Shown: positions 12,693-23,613, counted from the stretch's first letter. The stretch is 64,000 nucleotides of DNA from Terrabacter sp. Root181 (GCF_001428505.1 NZ_LMHU01000006.1:310712-374711); one strand, 5' to 3'. The notes: generated by a model not told the origin, from the letters alone. A program made the numbers and translations.

Positions 12693-12954
12693 AGTCCTGA
12701 CGGTACGGGTCCGGGGGCCCGCGGACCAGTACCTCGCGCAGGTCCACACCGATTCCTGAGGGAAGTGACAGCGAGGTGTCAGGCAGCGCGACACCGGGCA
12801 CAGACCGGCAACCGTGCGAAGCAGCCAGCCGGTCCTCACGTCGGAGCGGTCCACGGCGCACCTCTGCGGCAGGTGACGGTGGGCGGCCGGTCCGTGCACG
12901 TCGCGGGGCCCAGTGCCTGGCCGGCCTGAGCGAGCGCCGGAGCGTGGTGCGAGG

Positions 12955-13767
12955 ATGACGGGCGTGAGCTCGTCCGCCGCCGCCAACGCCCTCAACGCCG
13001 TCAGTGCCACCCACCTCGTCCGCGTCCCCGTGACGACCGTCTGGACCGGTCCCGGGAGCCCGCGCCCCGTCGACGGCCCCGCCGTCGCCGACGAGCCCGA
13101 CGTCGCGGCGTGGCTGGCCGCCCTCGACACGCATGCCGCCGACGACGAGTCAGGCCGAGGCCGCCTCGGCCTGCACGGGCGCGTCGAGTCGCAGCTGCTC
13201 GCCGGTGAGCCCGTCGAGGTGACGGAGACCGACGAGTCCGGTGCCTGGTCCCACGTCGTCGCCCCGTGGCAGCTCTCTCCCGAGGACGCCCGCGGCTACC
13301 CCGGCTGGGTGCGCTCGGCCCACCTGTCGCCCGTGACCGACGACGTGGTGCAGGGACCCGTGCCGACGCTCGACCCGGCCGACCCCCGCGAGGGCGGAGC
13401 GACCCACCCCGCGGTCGCCGAGGCGCGTCGCCACCTCGGCCTGCCCTACCTGTGGTCGGGCGTCTCCCCGCTCGGCTTCGACTGCTCGGGTCTCGTGCTG
13501 CACACGTGGCGCCTCCTCGGCGTCGTCGTGGCGCGCGACGCGTACGCCCAGGCGGAGTTCGCATCGCCCGTCGAGCTCGACGCGGTGCAGGCGGGCGACC
13601 TCTACTTCTTCGCGCGACCCGGTCGACGCATCCACCACGTCGGCATCGTCGTGCGCCCCGGTCGCATGGTCCACGCCTCCGAGACTGGCGGCGTCCTCGT
13701 CGAGGAGGACCTGCCCGCCGACCGCGTCGCCACCCTCGTCGCCGCCGGGCGCCTGCCGATGCCGTGA
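12955..13767 (+). CDS. NlpC/P60-family cysteine peptidase
   Basis: A 270-aa protein with an SH3-like N-terminal region (VWTGPGSPRPVDG, LLAGEPVEVTETDESGAWSHVV, GYPGWVRSAHL) and a C-terminal NlpC/P60 domain. The catalytic triad is visible: Cys in FDCSGLVLHTWR, His in IHHVGIVV, and a third residue in MVHASETGG. The family cleaves gamma-D-glutamyl-diaminopimelate or related peptide bonds in cell-wall peptides. No signal peptide is found, so it may act on imported muropeptides in the cytoplasm, as in dipeptidyl-peptidase VI. Its stop overlaps the next start (GTGA). Confidence 0.88.
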   Translation: MTGVSSSAAANALNAVSATHLVRVPVTTVWTGPGSPRPVDGPAVADEPDVAAWLAALDTHAADDESGRGRLGLHGRVESQLLAGEPVEVTETDESGAWSHVVAPWQLSPEDARGYPGWVRSAHLSPVTDDVVQGPVPTLDPADPREGGATHPAVAEARRHLGLPYLWSGVSPLGFDCSGLVLHTWRLLGVVVARDAYAQAEFASPVELDAVQAGDLYFFARPGRRIHHVGIVVRPGRMVHASETGGVLVEEDLPADRVATLVAAGRLPMP

Positions 13768-14639
13768 GCGTCGACCACCGCACCGCTCCCCTGCTCGTCC
13801 TCGGCGGCGTCGTCTCCGTCCAGTTCGGTGGCGCCTTCGCCGCCACCCTCGTGCCACGGATCGGCGCACCCGGCTCCGTGCTGCTGCGCCTGTTCTTCGC
13901 GATGGTCATCCTCTATGCCGTCGCGCGGCCCTCGTGGCGCGGACGCAGCCGGTCCGACTGGGGCACCGTCGTGCTCTTCGGGCTCGCGCTCGCCGCGATG
14001 AACACCTCGTTCTACGCCTCGCTGGCGCACCTGCCCATCGGCGTCGCCGTGACGATCGAGTTCCTCGGGCCCCTCGGCCTCGCCGCCGCCCTCAGCCGTC
14101 GCCCGCGTGACATCCTCGCCGTCGCCGCTGCGGCCCTCGGCGTCGTGCTCGTCTCCGGGGTGCTGCACACGTCGTGGGACCGGCTCGACCTCGTCGGTGT
14201 CGGGTTCGCGGCGCTCGCCGGAGTCATGTGGGCGGCCTACATCGTCCTCAGCCAGCGCACCGGCAAGGCGTTCGGAGGGCTCGACGGGCTCGCCCTCGCC
14301 CTCATCGTGTCGACGGTCGCGGTCGCCCCGCTCGGGCTCACGTCCATCGACCTCTGGACGCCCCGGGACGTCGCCCTGGGCCTCGGCATCGCCGTGCTGT
14401 CGTCGGTGCTGCCCTACTCCCTCGAGCTCGTCGCCCTGCGCCACCTCGCGCAGCGGGTGTTCGGCATCCTGCTCAGCCTCGAGCCGGTCGTCGCCGCGCT
14501 CGCCGGGTTCGTCGTCCTCGACCAGGTGCTCGACCGTGGGCAGGTGGCCGGCATGGCGCTCGTCGTGCTCGCCAGCGTCATCGTGCTAGGTGCCCAGACC
14601 CGTCCCGAGTCGCCGGACGCCGCGATGGGCCCGGGCTGA
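13764..14639 (+). CDS. EamA-family transporter (RhtA/threonine-exporter type)
   Basis: A 291-aa membrane protein with about ten hydrophobic segments in two EamA repeats (first GAPGSVLLRLFFAMVILYAV, second LAGVMWAAYIVLSQR to GILLSLEPVVAALAGFVVL). The family exports small metabolites such as amino acids or nucleosides. GTG 13764 overlaps the NlpC/P60 stop by 4 bp and its frame starts directly at the hydrophobic domain, so I prefer it to the longer upstream extension. Coupling to a wall-peptide hydrolase suggests handling of peptide or amino-acid products, which is inference. Confidence 0.88.
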   Translation: MSVDHRTAPLLVLGGVVSVQFGGAFAATLVPRIGAPGSVLLRLFFAMVILYAVARPSWRGRSRSDWGTVVLFGLALAAMNTSFYASLAHLPIGVAVTIEFLGPLGLAAALSRRPRDILAVAAAALGVVLVSGVLHTSWDRLDLVGVGFAALAGVMWAAYIVLSQRTGKAFGGLDGLALALIVSTVAVAPLGLTSIDLWTPRDVALGLGIAVLSSVLPYSLELVALRHLAQRVFGILLSLEPVVAALAGFVVLDQVLDRGQVAGMALVVLASVIVLGAQTRPESPDAAMGPG

Positions 14640-14710
14640 TGGAGGCGGGTCGATGACGCGTGGTCCCGGGGGCTTGACCTCCAGTCCGCATGAGGTCCTA
14701 CGGTCGCCGG

Positions 14711-16084
14711 ATGACCTCGAGCACGATGCGTCCTGACGCCGGCGCGACCGTCCCCGACGCGGGGGGCGGCATCCTGGCCCCGGCGCTGCGGGCCACGACC
14801 ATCGGCGTGATCGCCCTCGTGTCCCTGCACGCCTTCGAGGCGCTCGCGCTGACGACGGTCATGCCGACGATCGCCCGCGACCTCGACGGCGCCTCGCTCT
14901 ACGCGATGGCCTTCACGGCGACGCTCGCGTCGGGGATCGTCAGCATCGTCTGGTCCGGCAACCTCGCCGACCGCCGTGGACCACGGCCTCCCCTGCTCCT
15001 CGGACTCGTGCTCTTCGCCACCGGCCTCGTGGTCGCGGGACTCGCGCCATCGATGGGCGTCCTCGTCGCGGCGCGCGTCGTACAGGGCCTCGGCGCGGGC
15101 ATGACGAGCACCGCGCTCTACGTCCTCGTGACCCGCGTCTACCCGCAGCGCCTGCACACGGCGATCCTCGCCGGCTTCTCGGCAGCGTGGGTCGTGCCGT
15201 CGATCGCGGGACCGTTCGTCGCCGGCCTCATCACCCAGACGATCGGATGGCGCTGGGTCTTCGGGCTGGCGCTCGTCGTCCTCGTCGTCGCGGCCGTGCT
15301 GCTCGGCCGCATCATCACCGGGCTGCGGCAGGACCTCGTCGACGTGCCGTGGCGGTGGCGGTCGATCGTCGCGTCCGTCGTGCTGGCCCTCGCCGTCCTC
15401 GGCCTCAACGCGGTCGCCGACCGGCTCGACCCCCTCGGCGTCACCCTCGCGGTGCTCGCCCTCGTCGTCGTGGGCCTCACCCTGCTGCCGCTCACACCGC
15501 GCGGTACGTTGCGGGCCGCGCGTGGGCTGCCGACCGACATCGCGCTGCGCGCGCTCGCCTTCGCGGCCTTCAGCGGTGCCGAGGTCTATCTGCCACGCCT
15601 GCTCACCGAACGCGACGGGCTGAGTCCCAGCCTCGCCGGGGTCGCCCTCACGGTCACCGGTGTCACCTGGTTCGCCGGCTCGTGGGTCCAGGGGCGGTGG
15701 GACCGCCACTTCGAGATCGGTCGCACGGCGGCGTTCTCGCTCGCCGCGATCGCGCTGACGCTGGTGGCGCTCGCCGCCGCGGTGGCGCTCGCCGCACCCA
15801 CGTGGGTCGTCATCGCGCTCTTCCCCGTCGTGGGCCTCGGGATCGGGACGCTCTACCCTCGCGTCACCGCCCAGGCGCTCTCACGGGCCGGAGCCACCGA
15901 GCAGGGCTTCGTCAGCTCGGCCCTGCAGATCGGCGACTCGTCGGGCGCCGCGACCGCGATCGCCGTGTCGGCCATCGTCTTCGCCGGGGCAGGATCAGCC
16001 GTACCGAACGCGTATGCCGCCGTCTTCGCGGTCATGGCCGTCCCCGCCCTGCTCGGCTGGGTGGTCGCCCACCGCGTCCGCTGA
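14711..16084 (+). CDS. MFS transporter
   Basis: A 457-aa major facilitator protein with about 12 hydrophobic helices. The typical loop 2-3 motif appears as GNLADRRGPRPPLL, and RVVQGLGAGMTSTALYVLV matches helix 4. The second half begins near LPTDIALRALAFAAFSGAEV. The family exchanges drugs or small metabolites across the membrane using the proton gradient; the substrate is not evident. ATG 14711 (MTSSTMRPDAG) is preferred to ATG 14690, which adds seven residues. An inverted repeat follows its stop. Confidence 0.9.
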   Translation: MTSSTMRPDAGATVPDAGGGILAPALRATTIGVIALVSLHAFEALALTTVMPTIARDLDGASLYAMAFTATLASGIVSIVWSGNLADRRGPRPPLLLGLVLFATGLVVAGLAPSMGVLVAARVVQGLGAGMTSTALYVLVTRVYPQRLHTAILAGFSAAWVVPSIAGPFVAGLITQTIGWRWVFGLALVVLVVAAVLLGRIITGLRQDLVDVPWRWRSIVASVVLALAVLGLNAVADRLDPLGVTLAVLALVVVGLTLLPLTPRGTLRAARGLPTDIALRALAFAAFSGAEVYLPRLLTERDGLSPSLAGVALTVTGVTWFAGSWVQGRWDRHFEIGRTAAFSLAAIALTLVALAAAVALAAPTWVVIALFPVVGLGIGTLYPRVTAQALSRAGATEQGFVSSALQIGDSSGAATAIAVSAIVFAGAGSAVPNAYAAVFAVMAVPALLGWVVAHRVR

Positions 16085-16087
16085 CAC

Positions 16088-16156
16088 CCCGTCCTGCCGT
16101 GTTGGTCCGAGGGCTGCAGACCCGCGAAGCGCACGCCCGTGGGGCAGCAGGACGGG
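16088..16156. terminator. Inverted repeat between convergent MFS and kinase genes
   Basis: The 10-bp arms CCCGTCCTGC (16088-16097) and GCAGGACGGG (16147-16156) are perfectly complementary. They occupy most of the 78-nt gap between two convergent genes, consistent with a shared terminator, but the 49-nt loop makes this uncertain. Confidence 0.4.
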
Positions 16157-16162
16157 CCGTCG

Positions 16163-17086
16163 TCATGGGACTGACGGGTGCCAGCGCCGACCCGTGACGA
16201 GCTGTTCGAGGCTGGCCAGCCTCCGCGTGAGCAGCTGCCCGGGGAGGTTCGACTCGTCGCCGGTGAGGGCGAGCAGGATGTCGGAGACGAGGAAGGTCGC
16301 CTGCCGGACCTCGCACTCCCTCCGGAGAGCTGAACCCGAGATTCCAGCCGCCTCGGCGACCACGTCCATGACGGCCGCCTCGTGCTCGCCGCTGAACGAG
16401 ACGAGGAAGAAGTAGTCGTCCAGCGGGTCGCCGAACCTCGCCCACTCGAAGTCGAGCAGGGCGGTGAGGTCGCCGTCGCTGGCGAGCCAGTTCTCCCAGT
16501 AGCAGTCGGCGTGCACGGGCACATCGGTGCGAGCTGCTCGAGGCGCCCCTTCGGCGACCGACACGAGTCCGTGGACGAGTGCCCGGTCGACGACGCGGTG
16601 GCGATCGGCCGCGACGAGCTGCTCGACCAGACCGAGGAGCTCGTCTCGCGTCGTGAAACCACCGTGGTCGAGTGGCTGCCGCAGGATCTCGGCCACGTCA
16701 TCGGGAGGTCGCCAACGGTGCAGGACAGCGAGCCGCTCCATGGCTTGCTCGGCCAGTGACCGAGCGGTCGCGACGTCGACGCCCGGCAGTCCCGCACCGG
16801 GGGTGACACCCGGCGCTCGGGGGTAGCAGGCGAACTGGACGGAACGTCCGTCGAACGAGCGGGCTCCGCCGGCGAGCAGCTGGGGGGTGAGGCCCGGAGA
16901 CAGATGGCCGGCCAGACGGATCTCCCGGTCCAGCCGCGAGTGCTCCGCCAGCTTCACGACGACGTCCCGTCCGACGAACACCCGGCTCGACTGGCTCTCG
17001 ACGGGGATCAGCGGCCCTGCGGGGCGCCCCAGCTCGGTCTCGACGATCGACTCAGCCATCTCGCGCGGATCGAGACGTTGGGTCAT
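16163..17086 (-). CDS. Aminoglycoside-phosphotransferase-family kinase
   Basis: A 307-aa protein with the APH/ChoK-like kinase fold. The catalytic loop reads VPVHADCYWENWLA and the magnesium loop LLDFEWARFGDP. An N-terminal lobe with VFVGRDVVVKLAEH carries the probable ATP-binding lysine. The superfamily phosphorylates hydroxyls of small molecules (aminoglycosides, choline, fructosamine, homoserine). There is no resistance-gene context and a metabolic substrate is at least as likely as an antibiotic. It stands alone on the minus strand. Confidence 0.85.
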   Translation of the reverse strand: MTQRLDPREMAESIVETELGRPAGPLIPVESQSSRVFVGRDVVVKLAEHSRLDREIRLAGHLSPGLTPQLLAGGARSFDGRSVQFACYPRAPGVTPGAGLPGVDVATARSLAEQAMERLAVLHRWRPPDDVAEILRQPLDHGGFTTRDELLGLVEQLVAADRHRVVDRALVHGLVSVAEGAPRAARTDVPVHADCYWENWLASDGDLTALLDFEWARFGDPLDDYFFLVSFSGEHEAAVMDVVAEAAGISGSALRRECEVRQATFLVSDILLALTGDESNLPGQLLTRRLASLEQLVTGRRWHPSVP

Positions 17087-17186
17087 CCGGCGTCCTTCCG
17101 ACGGCGTCGGTCCAGGACTCCCCGGAGGCTCCAGTGGACGACACGCCCGTCAGCATGCCGACTGCGGCCGGTGGGCTGGTGCCGGG

Positions 17187-18062
17187 TCACTCCGTCCTCT
17201 CGGGTGTGCGGTGCGGAGCGTCCTGGCTCGTGGCCCAGCTGATGAGGAACTGCAGGGCTTCGGCAGAGACCGTGCCGGGTTCCACGGTGTAGGTGATGAT
17301 CGTGAGGCCGTCGTCGCCGGGCAGCTCCAGCGCCTCACCGGTGAGCTCCAGGTCTCCGACGATCGGGTGGTGCATCCGTTTCGTCGACGTGCGGTGGAGC
17401 CGGACGGTGTGGCTGGCCCACCAGGTGCGAAACTCCTCACTGCGAGTGGAGAGCTCACCGACGAGGTCCGTCAGCCCGCGGTCATACGGGTTGTGGCCCG
17501 CCTGCAGCCGCAGGGAGGCGACGACGTCCTTGGCGACCGCCGACCAGTCGGCGTAGAAGTCCCGTGAGCGGTCGTCGAGGAACAGGTAGCGCGCGAGGTT
17601 GGGGTGCGTGGCGTCGGCGGTATAGAGGTCGGACAGCAGGGCTCGTCCGAACTGGTTGACACCGAGCAGGTCGAGGCGGTTGTTGCGGACGTACGCCGGC
17701 GCCGAGAGCGAGTCGAGGATGCGCTGGACGCCCGGCCGCAGCTGCTGCTTGGTGGTGGGGCGACGGCGCCGGCTGCCGCTGTTGGCCGCCCGTGCGAGGT
17801 CGAACAGATGCACGCGCTCGGACTCGTCGAGCTTGAGCGCTGCCGCCACGGCCTCCAGGACCGACTCGGACACCCCGGAGAGGTTGCCCCGCTCGAGCCG
17901 CGTGTAGTAGTCGGTGCTGACGTCGGCGAGCATGGCGACCTCCTCGCGTCGCAGGCCCTTGACCCGACGGTTGCTCCCGTAGAGCGTCAGGCCGGCCTGG
18001 TCGGGGGTGAGACGCGCCCGGCGTGAGGTCAGGAAGTCGCGCACTTCGGCCCTGTTGTCCAT
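17187..18062 (-). CDS. XRE-family regulator with MmyB-like ligand-binding domain
   Basis: A 291-aa regulator. The N-terminal helix-turn-helix reads RRVKGLRREEVAMLADVSTDYYTRLERG. The remainder (APAYVRNNRLDLLGVNQFGRAL, then RDFYADWSAVAKDVVASLR) matches the MmyB-like PAS-related domain, thought to sense a small hydrophobic ligand. It is divergent from the AKR-SDR-AKR operon across a 152-bp shared region, an arrangement typical of a local regulator of those genes. I found a long-spaced inverted pair of GGYGTTACC-like elements between them. Confidence 0.9.
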   Translation of the reverse strand: MDNRAEVRDFLTSRRARLTPDQAGLTLYGSNRRVKGLRREEVAMLADVSTDYYTRLERGNLSGVSESVLEAVAAALKLDESERVHLFDLARAANSGSRRRRPTTKQQLRPGVQRILDSLSAPAYVRNNRLDLLGVNQFGRALLSDLYTADATHPNLARYLFLDDRSRDFYADWSAVAKDVVASLRLQAGHNPYDRGLTDLVGELSTRSEEFRTWWASHTVRLHRTSTKRMHHPIVGDLELTGEALELPGDDGLTIITYTVEPGTVSAEALQFLISWATSQDAPHRTPERTE

Positions 18063-18103
18063 GCCTCGACCGTACGGTGCCGGCCCGCGCCCGAGGAGGG
18101 TCT

Positions 18104-18172
18104 GGCGTTACCTGTGACGGGCAGTGCTCGGAGCGGGAAACCGCGCACCAGCGCGACGAGAGGGGTAACACC
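18104..18172. promoter_or_regulatory. Candidate operator pair between divergent regulator and reductase operon
   Basis: GGCGTTACC (18104-18112) and GGTAACACC (18164-18172) are inverted copies with 8 of 9 positions matching, and their centres are about 60 bp (roughly six helical turns) apart. A second short inverted repeat, GAGGGG/CCCCTC (18160-18165, 18175-18180), overlaps the right copy. They sit in the only intergenic space the XRE regulator shares with its presumed targets. Their role is inferred from position and symmetry alone. Confidence 0.35.
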
Positions 18173-18214
18173 AGCCCCTCCCTCGCGCAGAGCCCCACGC
18201 CTACGGTCGGTCAC

Positions 18215-19093
18215 ATGACCACTCTGCAGCTGAACAACCAGGTCGAGATGCCCGCCATCGGGCTGGGGGTCTTCCAGACACCTCCGGAGGAGACCCGTGC
18301 CGCCGTCGCGGCTGCGCTGGAGACGGGCTACCGCCACATCGACACTGCCGCCGCCTACGGCAACGAGCGCGAGGTCGGCAACGCCGTCCGCAGCTCCGGT
18401 GTGCCCCGCGACGACATCGTCATCGAGACGAAGATCTGGATCAGCGACTACGGCTACGACGAGACCCTGCACGGCTTCGACAAGAGCGCCCGCAAGCTGG
18501 GCGTCGAGCAGATCGACCTGCTCATCCTGCACCAGGCCCTCCCCTCGGCATTCGACCAGACGCTCGAGGCGTACCGGGCGTTGGAGACGCTCCTCGCGGA
18601 CGGCAAGGTGCGCGCCATCGGCGTCAGCAACTTCATGGTCGAGCACCTCACCGCCCTTCTCGAGAAGGCGACGGTCGTGCCCGCGGTCAACCAGATCGAG
18701 CTGCACCCCTACTTCCAGCAGAATCCGGTCCAGGAGCTCGGCGCGCAGCACGGGATCCTCACGCAGGCGTGGTCCCCCATCGGTGGCATCACGTTCTACC
18801 GCGACGGCAAGCACGGCAGCACCCTCCAGGACCCGGTCATCGGCGGCATCGCCGAAGCGCACGACAAGACGCCCGCCCAGGTGATGCTGCGATGGCACCT
18901 GCAGCAGGGCCGCTCCGCCATTCCCAAGTCCACCAAGCCCCAGCGGATCGCGGAGAACTTCGACGTCTTCGACTTCGACCTGACCCCCGACGAGCTCGCG
19001 GCCATCGACGCCCTCGACACCGGTCAGCGGGGCGGCCCCGAACCGGCCGACATCACCCTGGAGTCCTTCGGGCGCCCCATCCCCGAGGCCTGA
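18215..19093 (+). CDS. Aldo/keto reductase (2,5-diketogluconate reductase-like)
   Basis: A 292-aa NADPH-dependent reductase of the AKR5-like type. The catalytic tetrad is complete: D43 and Y48 in HIDTAAAYGNE, K73 in ETKIW, and H106 in LLILHQAL. The NADPH site is marked by AIPKSTKPQRIAENF near the C-terminus. It reduces carbonyls on sugars or xenobiotics. The ATG at 18215 fits the family start (LNNQVEMPAIGLGVFQT). First gene of a three-gene reductase operon, divergent from the XRE regulator. Confidence 0.92.
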   Translation: MTTLQLNNQVEMPAIGLGVFQTPPEETRAAVAAALETGYRHIDTAAAYGNEREVGNAVRSSGVPRDDIVIETKIWISDYGYDETLHGFDKSARKLGVEQIDLLILHQALPSAFDQTLEAYRALETLLADGKVRAIGVSNFMVEHLTALLEKATVVPAVNQIELHPYFQQNPVQELGAQHGILTQAWSPIGGITFYRDGKHGSTLQDPVIGGIAEAHDKTPAQVMLRWHLQQGRSAIPKSTKPQRIAENFDVFDFDLTPDELAAIDALDTGQRGGPEPADITLESFGRPIPEA

Positions 19094-19135
19094 GCCCCCG
19101 GACATCCTGCGACCACGAACGAGAAAGCACCACGC

Positions 19136-20924
<1,789 letters not shown>

Positions 20925-21076
20925 CCGCGGCTCTGGGCGTCGACCGTCTCGCCACCCTGCGAGAAGGGCGGCGAACGGGTCACCGCCGCGCACGTCGTGA
21001 CGGCCTACGGCTCGCCATCGTCACCTGAGCCAGTGTGGGTAGGTTGTCGGGCAGGTGTCGAGTCGTGGGAGGCAGC

Positions 21077-21715
21077 ATGGCCATCGGGGCGGACGAGTTC
21101 TACGCGGTCGCGTCCAGCGATGAGTGGCGGCTGACCTTCGAGGGTGCGTTGGCGCACTACGTGTGTCCCGACGCGCGGAGACGAGTCGAGTTCGCCGGGC
21201 GGGTGGTGGATCTGGAGCCGGGGGGCTACGGGCCCGATCTGGAGCTGCGGGCGACCGGCGTCACGGTGCGGCTGGCGTCCTCGTTCGACGCCGGTGGCCT
21301 GCCCGAGGCGGCCGCTGGTCTGGCGGCTTCGGTCTCCGAGATCGCGGAGGAGCTCGGCCTGCCCGCGGACGTCGAGCACCTGCAGGCGATGCAGATCGCG
21401 GTGGACGGCGGGATGGACGCCATTCCGTTCTGGCAGGCCGTCACGGGATACGACCAGGTTGGCGACGCCGACCTCGTCGACCCGCTCGGCCGCGCTCCGG
21501 GCGTGTGGAACCAGGCCGTGAACGACGGCCGGGACGCACCGGCACGCATCCACCTCGACGTCAGCGTGTCGGCCGACGAGGCTGCCCGGCGCATCGACGC
21601 CGCCTTGAGGGCGGGTGGTCGCGTCGCGGACGACTCGCACGCCCCGCACTGGATCACGTTGGCCGACCCGTCAGGGAACCTCGTCGACATCGCGGCCTGG
21701 CCCGACCTGCCGTGA
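21077..21715 (+). CDS. VOC-family protein with degenerate pterin-dehydratase-like N-terminus
   Basis: A 212-aa protein. The C-terminal half is a glyoxalase/VOC-like unit (PFWQAVTGYDQVGDADLVDPLG, IHLDVSVSADEAARRIDAAL, WITLADPSGNLVDIAAWPDLP). The N-terminal half retains the shape of a pterin-4a-carbinolamine dehydratase domain (YAVASSDEWRLTFEGALAHYVC, LAASVSEIAEELGLPADVEHLQAMQIAVD) but lacks the catalytic HHP. The gene at 22455-23162 has the same architecture with HHP intact. GGAGG lies about 5 nt before ATG 21077. Confidence 0.75.
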   Translation: MAIGADEFYAVASSDEWRLTFEGALAHYVCPDARRRVEFAGRVVDLEPGGYGPDLELRATGVTVRLASSFDAGGLPEAAAGLAASVSEIAEELGLPADVEHLQAMQIAVDGGMDAIPFWQAVTGYDQVGDADLVDPLGRAPGVWNQAVNDGRDAPARIHLDVSVSADEAARRIDAALRAGGRVADDSHAPHWITLADPSGNLVDIAAWPDLP

Positions 21716-21852
21716 CTGCGGCCTGACCGCGGCTTGATCGGAGGCGATGACACGTTCGACCCATGGTCGGGCGTGCCCGTCCTCACCGCGCGGCACCGTG
21801 AGTGCCACCCCCCCGCTCGCACCAGGCTTCCACGCGCCTGCTTCCGGTTGGG

Positions 21853-22410
21853 TCACTCGCCCGCGAGCTCGGCCGCGATGTCGACATGGCCCGCGTGCCG
21901 GGAGTACTCGACGAGTACGTGGAAGCAGATCCACTCGAGCGTCGGCGGATCCTGCCCGAAGCGCCCTCCCGCGGCTGCGCGCTCGTCCAACGGGTGGTCC
22001 CGGATGATGGCGCTGGTCCGCCGGCCGAGCGCCCGAAGCCGGTCCGCCAGGTCTTCCGCGGTCACGTCGTCGGCTACGCGCCAGCGCGCGGCGACCTTGG
22101 TCTCGTCGCTGTCGTCCGCGGTCCACGGCTCGGGCAGGTTCCAGTCGCCCCAGGGCTGTTGGACGTCCTCGCCGAGGAACCCCCACACGAACCACCGCCG
22201 CTCCATGTGCAGCACGTGACTGAGCAGCTCGATCGGCGTCCAGCCGCTCGCCACGCGTGAGGTGCGCTGCTCCTGCGCGGACAGCGACAGGACCGAGGCG
22301 ATGACCTCCTCGCGGACCCACGCGAGGTAGTCCGCCCACCGTTGCCCACCAGGCGGTCCGCTCTTCGTCGGCTCAGAAGGACTCGCGCTCGCCGCCTCGC
22401 CATTGCTCAC
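21853..22410 (-). CDS. DinB-family protein (DUF664 type)
   Basis: A 185-aa four-helix-bundle protein. Histidines in IELLSHVLHMERRWFVWGF and the C-terminal VEYSRHAGHVDIAAEL supply the likely metal triad of the DinB/YfiT superfamily. Actinobacterial members often use mycothiol as thiol cofactor. It lies between two PCD/VOC genes, convergent with the first. The substrate is unknown. Confidence 0.85.
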   Translation of the reverse strand: MSNGEAASASPSEPTKSGPPGGQRWADYLAWVREEVIASVLSLSAQEQRTSRVASGWTPIELLSHVLHMERRWFVWGFLGEDVQQPWGDWNLPEPWTADDSDETKVAARWRVADDVTAEDLADRLRALGRRTSAIIRDHPLDERAAAGGRFGQDPPTLEWICFHVLVEYSRHAGHVDIAAELAGE

Positions 22411-22454
22411 GCTGCCGAGGCTAGACGCCGCCGCAGGTCGCGCGAGGGCGCGGT

Positions 22455-23162
22455 TCAGTCCTTCTTCGCTGGGGACTCGGCCACGCAGAGGACTCCCGTG
22501 TTGCCGTCCTGGTCGGCGATGACGGTGAGCGACGGTGCGTCGCTGTCATCGACGACAGTCCCACCCGCCGCGACGGCGGCGGCGACTCGTTGCTCGGCCA
22601 CCTCGGGCGCGACGTAGACCTCGACGTGGAACCGCTGACGCAGGGCCTCGTGCTCGTCGGGGTCACCGAACCACAGGTTCGGCACCCGCCCGGTGGCGTC
22701 CCGGATCTCGTCGCTCGGGGACCCGTGGCCCCGGGCCTCGGCGCTCCCGGTCAGCAGGGCGGCCCACACCGGGGCGATGGTGGCGGAGCGCGCCGTGTCG
22801 AGGCCGAGCTCGAGGACGCTGACCGAGGCCGGGTCGGCGTCGACCTTGTGCTCGGCGGCGATCTCGGTGATCCGTCGGGCAAGCTCGACGTCCTGCTGGG
22901 TCACCCATTCGACGACGTGCTCGGCGCCTTCGTCGTCGCGGTAGATGGCGTCGGCGCTGACCAGCTTGAGGTCGACGTACCCGGTGCCGATCGACACGCT
23001 CGGATGGTGCCCGAGCCCGTCACCCGCTTCCCCAACGGCGACGACGAACCGTGCGCCGGTGCCGAAGTCGTCGACCAGGTAGCGCGCATGCAGTCCTTGG
23101 GCCAGCTTGCGCCAGTCGGCCAGCCTGGCCTCGGCGATCTCGTCGCCCTTGAGCATGTCCAT
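22455..23162 (-). CDS. Pterin-4a-carbinolamine dehydratase domain fused to VOC domain
   Basis: A 235-aa two-domain protein. Residues about 1-100 are PCD/DCoH-like, with the catalytic HHP in GDGLGHHPSVSIGTGYVDLKLV. Residues about 110-235 are a glyoxalase/VOC-like unit (WAALLTGSAEARG, VPNLWFGDPDEHEALRQRF, VEVYVAPEVAEQRVAAA). PCD enzymes dehydrate 4a-hydroxytetrahydrobiopterin; what the fusion acts on is unclear. The ATG at 23162 and the one two codons later (MDM) are equally possible starts. Confidence 0.8.
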   Translation of the reverse strand: MDMLKGDEIAEARLADWRKLAQGLHARYLVDDFGTGARFVVAVGEAGDGLGHHPSVSIGTGYVDLKLVSADAIYRDDEGAEHVVEWVTQQDVELARRITEIAAEHKVDADPASVSVLELGLDTARSATIAPVWAALLTGSAEARGHGSPSDEIRDATGRVPNLWFGDPDEHEALRQRFHVEVYVAPEVAEQRVAAAVAAGGTVVDDSDAPSLTVIADQDGNTGVLCVAESPAKKD

Positions 23163-23226
23163 GCTCGGGGACCCTATCCGGAATCACCCGGGGCGCCGAA
23201 GCCAGCGGACCCACGATCCAGAAAGA

Positions 23227-23560
23227 TCACAGGCCGAGCAGCACCGGCGTGCCCGGGACGTCACCGGCGATCAGCGCCGCCAGCGGTGTCGCGATGTCGC
23301 GGGGGGAGAACAGGTCGGTTCCGCCGTATGCGGCGATGTCTGCGTGCCGCCACCATCGCATCGCGCTGATGTGCTCGGCGGCGAGCTCGTCATCGGACAG
23401 GGCGCCACGGGGATCGAAGCGCGTGGCGCGGACGAGGAAGTAGTCGTTCACCACCCCGTCGTGGCCGTCCGCCAGGCCGGGACCGGTGACTTCCTGGTGC
23501 CAGACGTGAGGCGGGTCGGCGTCGACGCCAACGGCGCGGCCGCAACCCCTCGTCACTCCA
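23227..23560 (-). pseudogene. Truncated NUDIX hydrolase remnant
   Basis: The minus-strand frame ending at 23227 encodes the C-terminal part of a NUDIX-type protein (VWHQEVTGPG, VVNDYFLVRATRF, HISAMRWWRHADI, LFSPRDIATPLAALIAGD). The NUDIX box (GX5EX7REUXEEXGU) that should precede it is absent, and the open frame upstream turns into unrelated antisense sequence of the next gene. I infer that a deletion removed the N-terminal half. The 5' limit is approximate. Confidence 0.55.
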
Positions 23561-23613
23561 GGACCGCTCGCCCCTGTTCGGCACCATCTCCACGTTGCTA
23601 GCATCTGGCCGAG

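Noticed and set aside
16163-17086. Aminoglycoside resistance determinant
   Set aside because: The fold is APH-like but family members are mostly metabolic kinases, and there is no transposon or resistance context.
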